From BOKV01 sp041397525 (GTDB taxonomy: Bacteria; Pseudomonadota; Alphaproteobacteria; Rhizobiales; Rhizobiaceae): a DNA stretch of 64,000 nt. Positions 43,719-53,196 of this stretch are shown piece after piece (position 1 is the stretch's first letter; each line of letters starts with the position of its first letter). The notes beneath the pieces are model-generated. The model was not told where the DNA came from. It did not search any database and saw only the letters and a list, made by a program, of their open reading frames with translations. The position numbers and the translations under genes are program-made. The DNA lies in the NCBI GenBank assembly GCA_041397525.1, contig JAWKWL010000004.1, positions 248,001 to 312,000 of the forward strand, in the 5' to 3' direction.

Positions 43719-46049
43719 ATGACCAGCGACAGCAAGAAACAACCAGCGAGCGCAAACTACCAGCCAGCCAACGAGCTGGAAGCGGGCGCGCTGCATTATC
43801 ACCAGTTCCCGCGCCCGGGAAAACTGGCAATCGAGGCGACCAAACCTCTCGGCAACCAGCGTGACCTGGCGCTGGCCTATTCGCCGGGCGTTGCTGCTCC
43901 CTGTCTCGCCATCGCAGCAGAACCTGCCCTGGCAGCAAACTATACCTCGCGCGGCAATCTCGTGGCGGTCATTTCCAACGGAACCGCAGTTCTGGGTCTC
44001 GGCAATATCGGACCGCTGGCATCCAAGCCGGTAATGGAGGGCAAGGCGGTCCTGTTCAAGAAGTTCGCAGGGATCGATGTCTTTGACATCGAGGTGGATG
44101 AGACACGCATCGAGGAATTCTGCAATGTAGTGGCGGCGCTGGAACCGACATTCGGCGGGATCAATCTCGAGGACATCAAGGCGCCAGAATGTTTCGAGAT
44201 CGAGCGCTGCCTGCGCGAGCGGATGAACATCCCGGTTTTCCACGATGACCAGCACGGCACGGCGATCATCGTATCTGCCGCCGTGATGAACGGACTGGAA
44301 CATGCCGGAAAGAAGCTGTCCGAGGTCAAGATCGTCGCATCCGGTGCTGGAGCCGCCGCGCTTGCCTGCCTCAACCTGCTGGTCAGCCTCGGCGCAAAGC
44401 ACGAAAACATCTGGATCAGTGACCTTGAGGGTGTGGTCTACAAGGGCCGGGTTGAACTGATGGACCGCTACAAGGAGCCGTTCGCCAAGGAAACCGAAAA
44501 GCGCAAACTTGGCGAGATCATCGAAGGTGCCGATGTCTTCCTCGGACTTTCGGCTGCCGGTGTGCTGAAGCCGGATATGGTCGCGAAAATGGGCGACAAG
44601 CCATTGATCATGGCGCTTGCCAATCCGACGCCTGAAATCATGCCGGAAGTGGCCCGCGAAGTTCGCCCGGACGCGATGATCTGCACCGGACGGTCTGATT
44701 TCCCCAACCAGGTCAACAATGTTCTTTGTTTTCCCTATATCTTCCGGGGTGCGCTTGATGTTGGCGCGACCACCATCAACGAGGCGATGAAGGCCGCTGC
44801 CGTTCACGCCATCGCGCAGCTTGCGCATGAGGAACCTTCGGATGTGGCTGCGCGCGCCTATGGTGGTGCGGCGCAGATATTCGGGCCGGAATACCTGATC
44901 CCCTCGCCCTTCGACCAGCGGCTGATCCTGCGCATTGCGCCTGCGGTGGCGCGCGCTGCGATGGAAAGCGGTGTTGCGACACGACCGATTACCGATTTCG
45001 ATGCCTATCTCGACGAATTGACGCGCTTTGTCTTCCGATCCGGCCTGATCATGAAACCGGTGATCGAAAAGGCGAAACGATCCCTGCAACGCATCATCTA
45101 TTCGGATGGCGAGGATGAGCGGGTGCTGAGGGCTGCACAAATCTCGATTGAAGAAGGACTGTGCCAACCGGTTCTGATCGGGCGACCCGAGGTTGTTGAG
45201 GCAAGGCTGGAGCGTTACGGCCTGCGTATCCGGCCAGGAACTGATTTCGAACTGGTCAATCCGCAGAAGGATGACCGGTTCCGCGACTATGTGGAACTGA
45301 TGCTGGCAAAGACCGGCAGGCGCGGCATCACGCCGGAGGCAGCGCGCACGATTGTCCGCTCCAGCGGCACAGTCATCGGGGCGCTTGCCGTGGAGCGCGG
45401 CGATGCAGATGCGATGCTTTGCGGTCTCGACGGGCGTTTTCTGCGCCATCTCAATTATGTCGAGATGATTATCGGCAAAGCAGAAGGCGTGCACGCATTG
45501 TCGGGGCTGTCGATCCTGATCAACCAGTCGGGCGCGTGCTTCATGACCGATACCTATGTCACCGACGATCCGTCTGCAGAGGAAATCGCGGAGATGACGG
45601 TTCTCGCAGCGGCGGAAATCGCGCGGTTCGGGATCACGCCGAAGGCTGCACTGTTGTCGGCATCGGATTTCGGATCGCGCAATTCGGACGCTGCGAGGAA
45701 GATGCGAAGGGCAGCCGAAATCCTGTTTGAGCGGCATCCCGAGATCGAGGTTGACGGTGAAATGCACGGCGACAGCGCGCTGTCGGAAGCCATCCGCGAC
45801 CGGGTCTTTCCGGCTTCTCGCCTGAAGGGTCAGGCAAACCTTCTGGTGTTCCCGAATCTTGATGCCGCCAATATCACGCTCAATGTCGTCAAGCAGATGA
45901 CGGACGCCTTGCATGTGGGACCGATCCTGATCGGGACTGCGAAGCCGGTGCATGTTCTCACGCCTTCAGTTACCTCGCGCGGTGTATTCAACATGAGTGC
46001 GCTGGCCGCTGTCGAGGCAATACAAGGACGCGAACGCCGGGAGTCGTAA
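43719..46049 (+). CDS. maeB: NADP-dependent malic enzyme with C-terminal phosphotransacetylase domain
   Basis: Decarboxylating malate dehydrogenase of 776 residues that makes pyruvate and NADPH. The malic domain occupies about 15-160 (LAYSPGVAAPC, FHDDQHGTAII) and the NAD(P)-binding domain about 165-400 (VASGAGAAALACLNLL). A PTA_PTB-like domain (about 430-765, LNYVEMIIGKAEGVHALSG) is found in all MaeB-type enzymes and is thought regulatory, not catalytic. The start is the ATG beginning MTSDSKK; a TTG nine codons earlier overlaps the SDR stop. Confidence 0.96.
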   Translation: MTSDSKKQPASANYQPANELEAGALHYHQFPRPGKLAIEATKPLGNQRDLALAYSPGVAAPCLAIAAEPALAANYTSRGNLVAVISNGTAVLGLGNIGPLASKPVMEGKAVLFKKFAGIDVFDIEVDETRIEEFCNVVAALEPTFGGINLEDIKAPECFEIERCLRERMNIPVFHDDQHGTAIIVSAAVMNGLEHAGKKLSEVKIVASGAGAAALACLNLLVSLGAKHENIWISDLEGVVYKGRVELMDRYKEPFAKETEKRKLGEIIEGADVFLGLSAAGVLKPDMVAKMGDKPLIMALANPTPEIMPEVAREVRPDAMICTGRSDFPNQVNNVLCFPYIFRGALDVGATTINEAMKAAAVHAIAQLAHEEPSDVAARAYGGAAQIFGPEYLIPSPFDQRLILRIAPAVARAAMESGVATRPITDFDAYLDELTRFVFRSGLIMKPVIEKAKRSLQRIIYSDGEDERVLRAAQISIEEGLCQPVLIGRPEVVEARLERYGLRIRPGTDFELVNPQKDDRFRDYVELMLAKTGRRGITPEAARTIVRSSGTVIGALAVERGDADAMLCGLDGRFLRHLNYVEMIIGKAEGVHALSGLSILINQSGACFMTDTYVTDDPSAEEIAEMTVLAAAEIARFGITPKAALLSASDFGSRNSDAARKMRRAAEILFERHPEIEVDGEMHGDSALSEAIRDRVFPASRLKGQANLLVFPNLDAANITLNVVKQMTDALHVGPILIGTAKPVHVLTPSVTSRGVFNMSALAAVEAIQGRERRES

Positions 46050-46217
46050 GCGGAATGGTGCCATTTCCTTAACCTCAACGGCTTATTAACGGCCTCGTAT
46101 TGTCACAATCGGCTTGTAACAGTTAAGCAACGAGAAGCAGCTGTGGAATGATTCACGGCAAAATCCGCTATTGGCAAAGTCGGGACGCAGACTGCGGATT
46201 GGCTGAAAGGCGTGTTC

Positions 46218-47396
46218 ATGTCGGAACTTGCCAGCGGGAATATCGATTTCGGACGGAGCGGGATGGTCGTGTCACAAGTTGAAAAGCCAGCAATCAGGTA
46301 CGGTCTTTTCAGTGTTGTGGTTCTTGGTCTCGCGTTCGCGGCGGGGCTATCAAATCCGGCATTTGCGCAATCGTCCGCCTGCCTGCAACTGGTCAACGAA
46401 CTGGCGGCGCTGGATTCGGGTGGCGGGTTCCGAACTGATTCAGCGAAATACCGCCAATATGACAAGGCTGCCAAGGACCAGCGGGCCCAGATTGCCAAAA
46501 CGCAGCGCGCAGCTCGCCAGAACGGCTGTACAGCCGGGATATTTTCAAGCAATTCGCCTGTTTGTCAGCGCATTCGCAATTCACTTGAGCAGATGACGGC
46601 AAATCTTGCGAGCCTTGAAAATACCCGCGACAGGCTAGGCGGCGGCGGTAACGATTCACGGCGACGCAGATCAATCATCAACGAGATGGCGCGGCTTGGC
46701 TGCCAGAACCGCACAGCGTCGCAATCAGGTGTGGTTGATGCCAGATCGGCCGAACCACGCAGGCGCACCCTGCTCGAACAGATATTCGGTGTGCGAACCT
46801 ATCGTGAGGATGGCAATCGTGGCAGCAACGGAATTGATCCCGATACCGGCCTTGCCAGCAGATATGGAACCTTCCGCACGCTTTGTGTGCGCAAGTGCGA
46901 CGGTTATTATTTCCCTGTCAGCTTTTCCACGACCCGCGAGCGCTTCGAACAGGATGCGCAATCGTGCCAGGCAATGTGTCCGGGGGCCGAAGTGGAACTT
47001 TACTATCACGGCATGCCGAGCCAGGACAGCGAGGACATGATTTCCTACCGCACGGATGAACCCTATACCAGTCTCGCGACAGCTTTCAGCTACCGGAAGA
47101 AGATCAGCGAAGGCTGCGAATGCAAATTTTCACGTGGCGGGCTGTTCGAGGTGGCAGGCTCGGGCAGTGTCAGCGAGGTGACTGGCGAACAACCCCGGGA
47201 AGAGCGCATCGGCATTCCGGTATTCAAGACTGACCCGGCGCTCGACCCTGAAACTGCCGCCAACGGCGCCGCCGGGTTGACGCCGCAATATCTGGCCAGC
47301 CTCGGCAAGAGCGAGGAAAGCGAAGCCAAGCCCGTTGCCAATCTGGACGAGCGCAGGATCAGGGTAGTCGGGCCAGAATTTTTTCCCGTCCAATAA
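46218..47396 (+). CDS. DUF2865 secreted or membrane-anchored protein
   Basis: Protein of 392 residues with a hydrophobic N-terminal segment at about 25-50 ending AFAQS, probably a signal peptide with a long n-region. It has many cysteines (CLQL, CTAG, CQRI, CQNR). The C-terminal part RYGTFRTLCVRKCDGYYFPVSFSTT...CQAMCPGAEVELYYH is the DUF2865 domain typical of Hyphomicrobiales. The function is unknown; a cell-wall role has been suggested for similar proteins but is not shown here. AAAGG precedes this ATG; GTG at 46212 is an alternative. Its 3' end overlaps that of gltX by 38 bp. Confidence 0.82.
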   Translation: MSELASGNIDFGRSGMVVSQVEKPAIRYGLFSVVVLGLAFAAGLSNPAFAQSSACLQLVNELAALDSGGGFRTDSAKYRQYDKAAKDQRAQIAKTQRAARQNGCTAGIFSSNSPVCQRIRNSLEQMTANLASLENTRDRLGGGGNDSRRRRSIINEMARLGCQNRTASQSGVVDARSAEPRRRTLLEQIFGVRTYREDGNRGSNGIDPDTGLASRYGTFRTLCVRKCDGYYFPVSFSTTRERFEQDAQSCQAMCPGAEVELYYHGMPSQDSEDMISYRTDEPYTSLATAFSYRKKISEGCECKFSRGGLFEVAGSGSVSEVTGEQPREERIGIPVFKTDPALDPETAANGAAGLTPQYLASLGKSEESEAKPVANLDERRIRVVGPEFFPVQ

Positions 47397-48720
47397 GTGG
47401 CAGGATCGACGCCATGTCCGGTCCGTGTTCCATGCCGGTCAGCGCTTTGCGCAACGGCATGAACAGCCCCCTTCCCTTGCGACCGGTCTTTTCCTTCAAA
47501 AGCGTGGTCCATTGGCTCCAGCTGCCGGCAGTGATTTCACCACTGGGCAGAAGCGTGCGTGCTTCTGCAAGGAATTCGCGGTCCTCGTCATCGACAACCG
47601 GCGTGGCCTCAATGATCCTGTCCCACCAGGCGGACGCATCTGACACCTTGTCGAGGTTTTCGCGTATCGCATTCCAGAAGGCCTCGCCATTTCCTGCAAA
47701 AGCACCTTCATCGAACCGTGACTTCACTGCTTGCCAGTCCATGCCGTGAACCAGCTTGCGGTTCAACGCATCGAGTTCGGACACATCGAACTTTGCAGAA
47801 GATTTGCTGATCGCGGAAAGGTCGAGCCGCTGCATCAAACCATCCATGCCGGCAATCGCATCGACCGAACCGGAAGAGCCAATAAGGACGGCAAGCGAGG
47901 CAACCGCCATCGGCTCATAGCCATCGGCTGCGAGGTTCTTCAGGGACAAGGAGCCAAGCCGTTTGGAAAGCCCTTCGCCGCTCGCAGTTGTCAGCAGATT
48001 GTGATGGCCGAAGGCAGGCGGCTCGGCGCCAAGGGCGCGGAAAAGTGCAATCTGCACGCCGGTATTGGCGACGTGGTCGTCACCGCGAATAACATGGGTC
48101 ACGCCCATGTCGGCGTCATCGGCAACGCTTGGCAGGGTGTAGGGCCAGGTTCCGTCTTCCCGCACCAGTACGGGGTCGGACATCGACGCCAGATCGACCG
48201 TCTGCGGCCCGCGGATGAGATCATCCCAATGCACTTCGGTGCGCCTTGTGTTGAACGGGTCGCCGTCATGATTGGGCAGAAGGAAGCGCCAATGCGGCTT
48301 GCGCCCCGAGGCTTCGAGTTTTGCACGCTCATCGTCAGAGAGCTTCAGGCCCGCGCGGTCGTAAACCGGGGGCAAACCGCGTGCAGCCTGGCGCTTGCGC
48401 TTGCGGTCAATCTCGTCAGGCGTTTCATAGCAGGCATATAGGAGGCCCGCCGCCTTCAGTTTTTCGGTAGCGGCGGCATGGCGGTCCATGCGCGCCGACT
48501 GCTTCTCGATGCGGTCTGGAACAATGCCGAGCCAGGCGAGATCGCGCAGGATCCCGTCGGCGAATTCCTGTTTGGAACGCTCGCGGTCGGTGTCGTCAAA
48601 GCGCAGGATAAAGCTTCCCGCATCACGACGAGCCACTATCCAGTTGATCAGCGCGGTTCTGGCATTGCCGATATGGATATTGCCGGTTGGAGAAGGCGCA
48701 AAACGCAGGACTGGTTTCAT
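47359..48720 (-). CDS. gltX: Glutamyl-tRNA synthetase
   Basis: Class I synthetase of 453 residues. The HIGH-like motif is PTGNIHIGN near residue 10 and the KMSKS-like motif is EGLSKRLG near 240. The Glu-specific catalytic fold (FILRFDDTDRERS) and a C-terminal anticodon-binding helical domain follow. Many Hyphomicrobiales have two gltX genes with different tRNA preferences; which copy this is cannot be told without the other. The start is the ATG beginning MKPVLRF. It is downstream of an MFS gene on the same strand, 24 bp apart. Confidence 0.93.
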   Translation of the reverse strand: MKPVLRFAPSPTGNIHIGNARTALINWIVARRDAGSFILRFDDTDRERSKQEFADGILRDLAWLGIVPDRIEKQSARMDRHAAATEKLKAAGLLYACYETPDEIDRKRKRQAARGLPPVYDRAGLKLSDDERAKLEASGRKPHWRFLLPNHDGDPFNTRRTEVHWDDLIRGPQTVDLASMSDPVLVREDGTWPYTLPSVADDADMGVTHVIRGDDHVANTGVQIALFRALGAEPPAFGHHNLLTTASGEGLSKRLGSLSLKNLAADGYEPMAVASLAVLIGSSGSVDAIAGMDGLMQRLDLSAISKSSAKFDVSELDALNRKLVHGMDWQAVKSRFDEGAFAGNGEAFWNAIRENLDKVSDASAWWDRIIEATPVVDDEDREFLAEARTLLPSGEITAGSWSQWTTLLKEKTGRKGRGLFMPLRKALTGMEHGPDMASILPLIGREKILARLP

Positions 48721-48744
48721 GGTCAAAAGCCCATTTCCGAAAAT

Positions 48745-49989
48745 TCATGGAAGGTTTGGAACTGCCGGTAGCGGGTCGGCCTGCAGCCGGGCAATAACAG
48801 CCCGCGAAGCGAGAAACATCACAAAGGCGGCAGCTATGCAATAGCCGCCCATAGCCAGTATCTGGTGCGGATACCAGATCCCCTGATCGATCAGCCATCC
48901 GGTAACGCCGGGGCCAATGGCAGTTGCGAAGACCATGACCGCAATGATTGTGGCACGGATCGCGCCCAGATGCGCAGTGCCGTAGACTTCTGGCCACAAG
49001 GCGCCAAACAGGATGGTCGAAAAGCCGTAGGACACCCCCAGCAGGCCCATGAAGGCAAAAGCGGCCCATTGGCCGGAGAACGAACCCAGCGTGAAGCAGG
49101 CAGCGGCAAGCGGCACCAGATAGACCGGCAGGATGCGAAGTGCCGTAAACCTGTCGACGAGATATCCAGCTACAAGTGCGCATGAAATGACCATCACCGA
49201 CATCAGTGAAAATGACGAGGCAAATGCGGCCTGCGACCAGCCGCGTATCTCGACCAGGTGAACCTGGTGAAAGAAGATCGTGGTACCGATGAAAGGCGGG
49301 GCAAGAACACCAGCCAGCATGATCCAGAACAGCGGATCGCGCAGGACTTCGCCCCGGGTCCAGTCGCGTACTGCTGAACGCCTGCTCACCGGATCGGTAT
49401 TACGCGGTGTTCTTTCAACCGCCATCAGAGCGGTGATTGAAGGCAACGCGACAAGCAGCAGGACCACGGCGCAGGCAAACCAGGCATTGCGCCAACCAAC
49501 GGCGGCAGCAACCAGGACAAAAACCAGCGGGTAGACCGCCTCACCGGCATTGGCCCCGATCGAAGCCAGTGACACCGCCCTGCCCCGGCTGGCCGAATAC
49601 CATTTGCCCATCGCGGTCAGCGCGATATGGGTCATCATGCCCTGTCCGAACAGCCGCAGGCAATAGATGGCGACCACCAGCGTTGCCAGATGGTGTGAGA
49701 CCGCCATCAGCGCGCAGGCGGATGCCAGCATCATCATGACCCCGGCTGCTATCCGGCTGACGGGCATGCGGTCCACCAACTGGCCAAGCCATGGCAGCGT
49801 CAGCGCGCTTGCCAGTGTCGCGAGCATGTATATCCCACCCCACTCGCCATGTGACAGGCCATATTCGGCGCGGATTTCACCGGCAGACAGCGAAATATAG
49901 AATGTCTGGCCAAAACTGGCGAAAAAGGTCAGCAGAAAGCCGCCGCCAAGCCAGCGCAGATTTTCGCGGATGAATGAGATGAATGACAT
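48745..49989 (-). CDS. MFS transporter
   Basis: Major facilitator of 414 residues with 12 helices. The domain phrases AIYCLRLFGQGMMTHIALTAMGKWYSASRGRAVSLASIGANAGEAVYP and FGALWPEVYGTAHLGAIRA resemble the OFA/monocarboxylate MFS branch. The start is the ATG just before the first helix; the open frame continues 72 codons further upstream without helix or family character. No clear ribosome site is seen. The substrate is unknown. Confidence 0.85.
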   Translation of the reverse strand: MSFISFIRENLRWLGGGFLLTFFASFGQTFYISLSAGEIRAEYGLSHGEWGGIYMLATLASALTLPWLGQLVDRMPVSRIAAGVMMMLASACALMAVSHHLATLVVAIYCLRLFGQGMMTHIALTAMGKWYSASRGRAVSLASIGANAGEAVYPLVFVLVAAAVGWRNAWFACAVVLLLVALPSITALMAVERTPRNTDPVSRRSAVRDWTRGEVLRDPLFWIMLAGVLAPPFIGTTIFFHQVHLVEIRGWSQAAFASSFSLMSVMVISCALVAGYLVDRFTALRILPVYLVPLAAACFTLGSFSGQWAAFAFMGLLGVSYGFSTILFGALWPEVYGTAHLGAIRATIIAVMVFATAIGPGVTGWLIDQGIWYPHQILAMGGYCIAAAFVMFLASRAVIARLQADPLPAVPNLP

Positions 49990-50486
49990 TGAAGCGCTAT
50001 AGACGGATTCAATGCCGGATGGAAATGAATGGTTTGTGCGGTTGGAAGAATTTGCCGCCGCAGTTTTTCCGCGAATGGTGAATTGCGTGAGCGTCGGCAA
50101 CTTGTGCTGAGGCGACGCCCGTGCAGCGACACTGAGTACACATTGCAAGCCATCCGCTGGTTCAGATCGCGGACCGGACACCAATGTAGCAAAAAGAAAA
50201 ATCATGGCCCGGCCAGATGAATTGCGCGAATGACCGGTTGCCGGGTTCCCCCCCGATTGTCCCGGTTCGGCGCTCCGATCCCCACCAATTGAAATTCGTC
50301 GACTGGCGCCACTGCATCAGCCTGCCAAAGCGAATGGCCGGATGGGTACACCCTGCGATCAAACGGATAGCGATGTGGATTTTTTTACCTTGGCAAACCA
50401 GGGTCAAGACACTTGTCGGGCCACTTCATGCCATTGACTCACAGTAGCCCATTGTGCATCAAGAATTACCACAAACTGGGCCTTAC
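49990..50486. other. Gene-free stretch between MFS and MarR genes
   Basis: About 500 bp with no frame I can support on either strand. It contains homopolymer runs (C7 near 50247, T7 near 50384) and presumably the MarR promoter. No tRNA or terminator was found. Confidence 0.6.
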
Positions 50487-50915
50487 ATGATGCATCAAAA
50501 CAGATTTTTCGAGGAGTTCATCTCTGATCTTATCAAACATGCAGCAAGGCGGTTTGAGAATCACTCGGACAATTTCCTCAGGAAAAATGCCGGAATGAGC
50601 CTGATGGAATGGCAATTGCTGGTGCACATTTACGAATTTCGGAACCAGATGCTGACAAAGATCGCTGACCAGATGTCTGCGAATTTGAGTGACCTGATTG
50701 TAAGTTTCGGTCGGTTGGAAAAACTGGGTTATGCACATTTGAACGACAGCGATCTGTCGGTAACGCCCACTGAAGCAGGTAATCAGGTTTACCTGTCCAC
50801 TTTGCCCCTAATGCGGGAGCGGCAAAAAAAACTGCTGGAGCAATTGAGCGGCGAAGAGCGCATGCAATTGAGAACTACCTTGCAAAAACTGTTGGGCCAA
50901 CTCACGGAAATGTAA
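50487..50915 (+). CDS. MarR-family transcriptional regulator
   Basis: Winged-helix regulator of 142 residues. The helix-turn-helix region is LMEWQLLVHIYEFRNQMLTKIADQMSANLSDLIVSFGRLEKLGYAH, and the wing ends with LSVTPTEAG, both typical of MarR. The chosen ATG is one of two consecutive ATGs; an upstream GTG is possible. The gene is AT-richer than the core genes. No adjacent same-strand target is evident; the convergent cupin gene lies 305 bp away. Confidence 0.8.
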   Translation: MMHQNRFFEEFISDLIKHAARRFENHSDNFLRKNAGMSLMEWQLLVHIYEFRNQMLTKIADQMSANLSDLIVSFGRLEKLGYAHLNDSDLSVTPTEAGNQVYLSTLPLMRERQKKLLEQLSGEERMQLRTTLQKLLGQLTEM

Positions 50916-51220
50916 CTGGATTTTCGTCCAGACAACTCCAAAGCCTCGATTTCGGCATATCGCTGCGTGGGACGACATTTTGCAATGCTCGTTGACGAGT
51001 TGGATCAACTGCGCTTCACAGTTGCCATTCTCCCTGGACCGCATTCAAAGTTGAGGTTCTTTGAGGCATCCAAGCAGCATTCCGGCAACAAGCCGCTCCG
51101 ACGCGGGAACCTCGCCAATCCTGTTACGACAAGGTCATGTACCCACACCGCGCTGAAGTTTCGGGGCGCAAGAATCCATTGCAAAAACAAAGAAGAACAC
51201 TGTGCCTCAGGTATCAGTGA
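50916..51220. other. Gene-free stretch between MarR and cupin genes
   Basis: About 305 bp between convergent genes. The open frames here have no recognisable similarity. A weak stem (CTGGA/TCCAG) occurs just after the MarR stop. Confidence 0.5.
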
Positions 51221-51682
51221 CTACCGGTAAATCACCCCGAATTTTTCTTCGATCAATTTGCGATCGTGTTTGCCACTGCTGTTTTGCCTGGAGGTCTCCG
51301 CCATGAACTCCTCAGCCCAATCACCGGGGAAAATGTAGCTGATAAGTCGGGCTTCCTTGTGACCGATGTTTTTCATGTAGTGGGATACGCCGCGTGGGCA
51401 ATGGATACTGTCACCGGTACTGATATGCAGCACTTCATTACCGATCTTGGCCTCCAACTGGCCTTCAATGATATGAAAGGTCTGATCTTCCCAGAGATGG
51501 TAGTGATCCGGAATGAATCCATTGGGAGCTATGACACCGTCGCTGATGACATATTCGCTGTCCGTGGCTTCTTTTCCCACAACAACCCCGGTGTATTCGG
51601 TCGCAGACATCATGAATTTTCTGCTTGCCGCCCAATGCACGACAACAGTTTTTTTGGCCGTTTCTTCCGTTTTTTCACTCAT
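51221..51682 (-). CDS. Cupin-domain protein
   Basis: Single-domain cupin of 153 residues. Motif 1 is DHYHLWEDQTFHIIEG, supplying two His and a Glu for a metal. Motif 2 is GDSIHCPRGVSHYMKN, an exact match to G-x5-P-x-G-x2-H-x3-N. No other domain is present, so it may be a small dioxygenase, isomerase or binding protein. The gene lies alone between accessory regulators. Confidence 0.82.
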   Translation of the reverse strand: MSEKTEETAKKTVVVHWAASRKFMMSATEYTGVVVGKEATDSEYVISDGVIAPNGFIPDHYHLWEDQTFHIIEGQLEAKIGNEVLHISTGDSIHCPRGVSHYMKNIGHKEARLISYIFPGDWAEEFMAETSRQNSSGKHDRKLIEEKFGVIYR

Positions 51683-52004
51683 GGCTGTTTCTCAGATTCT
51701 TGCTGGAATTGAACACCTGGATAGCTCCAACAACCTCATGTCTGAACACGTGCAAGGAGAATGCCATTTGAGAAGCGTAGTCAAGTCAACATGTTAGTGG
51801 GCATCACAAAATGTCATGCCACGCAGCAATGCGTCTGGATCGCCGTTTCCGGAGGTATCCATCTGGTGAGGATCCCGACATCGCCCGAGCGTTACACGAT
51901 AAACAGTTACCCAGGACGGGACCTTGATTTTTGTCGGGATTTTCTTTCGCAGAACTTTGGCATTTTGGGTTGCTGAAGGAGTGATGCACCGTGAGTAACG
52001 GCAA
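51683..52004. other. Gene-free stretch left of the nadE repeat
   Basis: About 320 bp of AT-richer DNA between the cupin start and the left copy of the nadE 3' end repeat. It should hold the cupin promoter. No supported gene. Confidence 0.5.
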
Positions 52005-52097
52005 CCGCTAGCGGTCCCGGAACCTGTTCGTGATCGGATAACGCCGGTCACGGCCGAAATTCTTGCGGGTGATCTTGACGCCGGGTGCCGACTGGCG
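52005..52097 (-). repeat. Left copy of a 93-bp direct repeat of the nadE 3' end
   Basis: Identical base for base to 53197-53289. It encodes the last 29 codons of NadE plus the stop and three bases, detached from the rest of the gene. It ends abruptly at 52098, where sequence left of the TetR gene begins. Confidence 0.97.
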
Positions 52098-52138
52098 CGG
52101 TCAGTTCGCTCGCCAGCACGCTGATGTTACCCACCTGG

Positions 52139-52693
52139 CTAAGGCCAGCGGAAGATCATTTCATGAATCCCTGGAATTCTTGTCACCCGATCTTCGGGCG
52201 CAATCGGTCGGCCAAACGCAACTTCACCGATGAAAGCATAGTAGAGCAGTTTGGCGCGCTGAAGCGCATGGCTTTGAGGAACACCGGCCCGCGAAATGAT
52301 CGACTGCAAATGCGCGACCCTCATTTCATCAATCCGGACTATCACCTTATAAACACTGTCATCCTTGGCTGCCCATTGCCGCAAGGCAACCTCCAGGCCG
52401 ACATTCATTTTCTCAATGTGAGCGACCACATTCCTCAAGATTTCCCCGGGCTTTCCCCCGCGTTCCTCAACGCTGTCGATCACCGATATGGTCTGCATCT
52501 CCTGCCAGGTTTCGAGGAGCGCATTCAAGAGTGCGTTTCTGTCCTTGAAATGCCAGTAGAAACTGCCTTTTGTCACGCCCAACTGCCTGGCAATTCGCTC
52601 TACCCTGACATTGTCCATGCCTCCCAGCGTCGCTGCATCAATCGCTGCAGAAATCCATTCCCTGCGTCCCAGAGGCTCTGTTGAATTTTCCAT
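52139..52693 (-). CDS. TetR-family transcriptional regulator
   Basis: Regulator of 184 residues with an N-terminal helix-turn-helix (VRVERIARQLGVTKGSFYWHFKDRNALLNALL) and a ligand-binding helical C-terminal domain. It is divergent from a MAPEG gene with 71 bp between the starts. The intergenic region has two ATACG-N4-CGTAT operators, one of which overlaps the start codon of this gene, implying autorepression. The whole pair lies between the 93-bp nadE repeats. Confidence 0.88.
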   Translation of the reverse strand: MENSTEPLGRREWISAAIDAATLGGMDNVRVERIARQLGVTKGSFYWHFKDRNALLNALLETWQEMQTISVIDSVEERGGKPGEILRNVVAHIEKMNVGLEVALRQWAAKDDSVYKVIVRIDEMRVAHLQSIISRAGVPQSHALQRAKLLYYAFIGEVAFGRPIAPEDRVTRIPGIHEMIFRWP

Positions 52694-52705
52694 ACGCCAC
52701 CGTAT
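52692..52705. promoter_or_regulatory. Candidate TetR operator 1
   Basis: The inverted repeat ATACG-CCAC-CGTAT overlaps the TetR start codon. A perfect TTGACA (-35) on the plus strand starts at its last base (52705-52710), placing the operator against the MAPEG promoter. Confidence 0.7.
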
Positions 52706-52736
52706 TGACAATCAAAGTGAATTCATAACAACATGT

Positions 52737-52758
52737 CTCCATACGCTAGCGTATGGAG
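52737..52758. promoter_or_regulatory. Candidate TetR operator 2, a 22-bp perfect palindrome
   Basis: The two 11-base halves are exactly complementary and contain the same ATACG-N4-CGTAT core as operator 1 (core at 52741-52754, N4 = CTAG). The GGAG at its right end is the ribosome site of the MAPEG gene, so a bound repressor would sit on the transcript start region and leader. Confidence 0.8.
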
Positions 52759-52764
52759 CATGAA

Positions 52765-53157
52765 ATGAACACAGTCGCAGTCACTTGTACAGCAGCCCTT
52801 GCATTTCTCCAATTCGGCATGGGTTGGCCGATTTCCGGCCTTCGCAATAGCCGGAAGCAATATATCGGCTTTTCAAGCGATCCGTCGGACCTGCTGCACA
52901 AGGCCGTCAGGGCACATGGCAATACGAGCGAGTATTCTGCTTTTCTTGCAGTGATGTACCTCTATCTCGGAAGCCGCGATCCTGCCTCCTGGATAGTCTG
53001 GTCCATGATTGGGGCAACGATTTGCCGCTATCTATACGTGCTCGGCATGATTGCCTTCCCTACCATGGCCAATCCAAACCTTGTTCGATTTGTCGGCGCT
53101 GGCGGCACCTATACATTTGGTTTGATCCTGGCGGTCGCCATGCTCTTGTCTCGATGA
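52765..53157 (+). CDS. MAPEG-family membrane protein
   Basis: Protein of 130 residues with four membrane helices. The features of the MAPEG (glutathione-linked membrane enzyme) family are visible, for example the start of the second half, LLHKAVRAHGNTSEYSAFLAVMYLYLG, with the conserved His/Asn/Glu in RAHGNTSE. The start ATG is chosen for GGAG at proper spacing; an upstream ATG lies inside the palindrome. It is controlled most likely by the divergent TetR gene. The role could be glutathione-dependent detoxification, inferred from family. Confidence 0.85.
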   Translation: MNTVAVTCTAALAFLQFGMGWPISGLRNSRKQYIGFSSDPSDLLHKAVRAHGNTSEYSAFLAVMYLYLGSRDPASWIVWSMIGATICRYLYVLGMIAFPTMANPNLVRFVGAGGTYTFGLILAVAMLLSR

Positions 53158-53196
53158 TGGATACCGGATTGGTTCCACGGCAGCCTTGGAAAAAAT

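Noticed and set aside
43638..45953. Very long open frame on the minus strand opposite maeB
   Set aside because: It is the complement of a well-conserved malic enzyme; its Arg/His/Gln-rich translation has no family character.
50217..50310. tRNA-like end (CCCCACCA) in the MFS-MarR gap
   Set aside because: No matching acceptor strand or cloverleaf arms were found upstream, so it is not a tRNA.
50967..51230. Open frame between MarR and cupin genes
   Set aside because: No recognisable similarity or ribosome site, and it overlaps the cupin 3' end.
52098..53196. Insertion sequence between the 93-bp repeats
   Set aside because: No transposase frame or terminal inverted repeats are present; the DNA holds only TetR and MAPEG genes.
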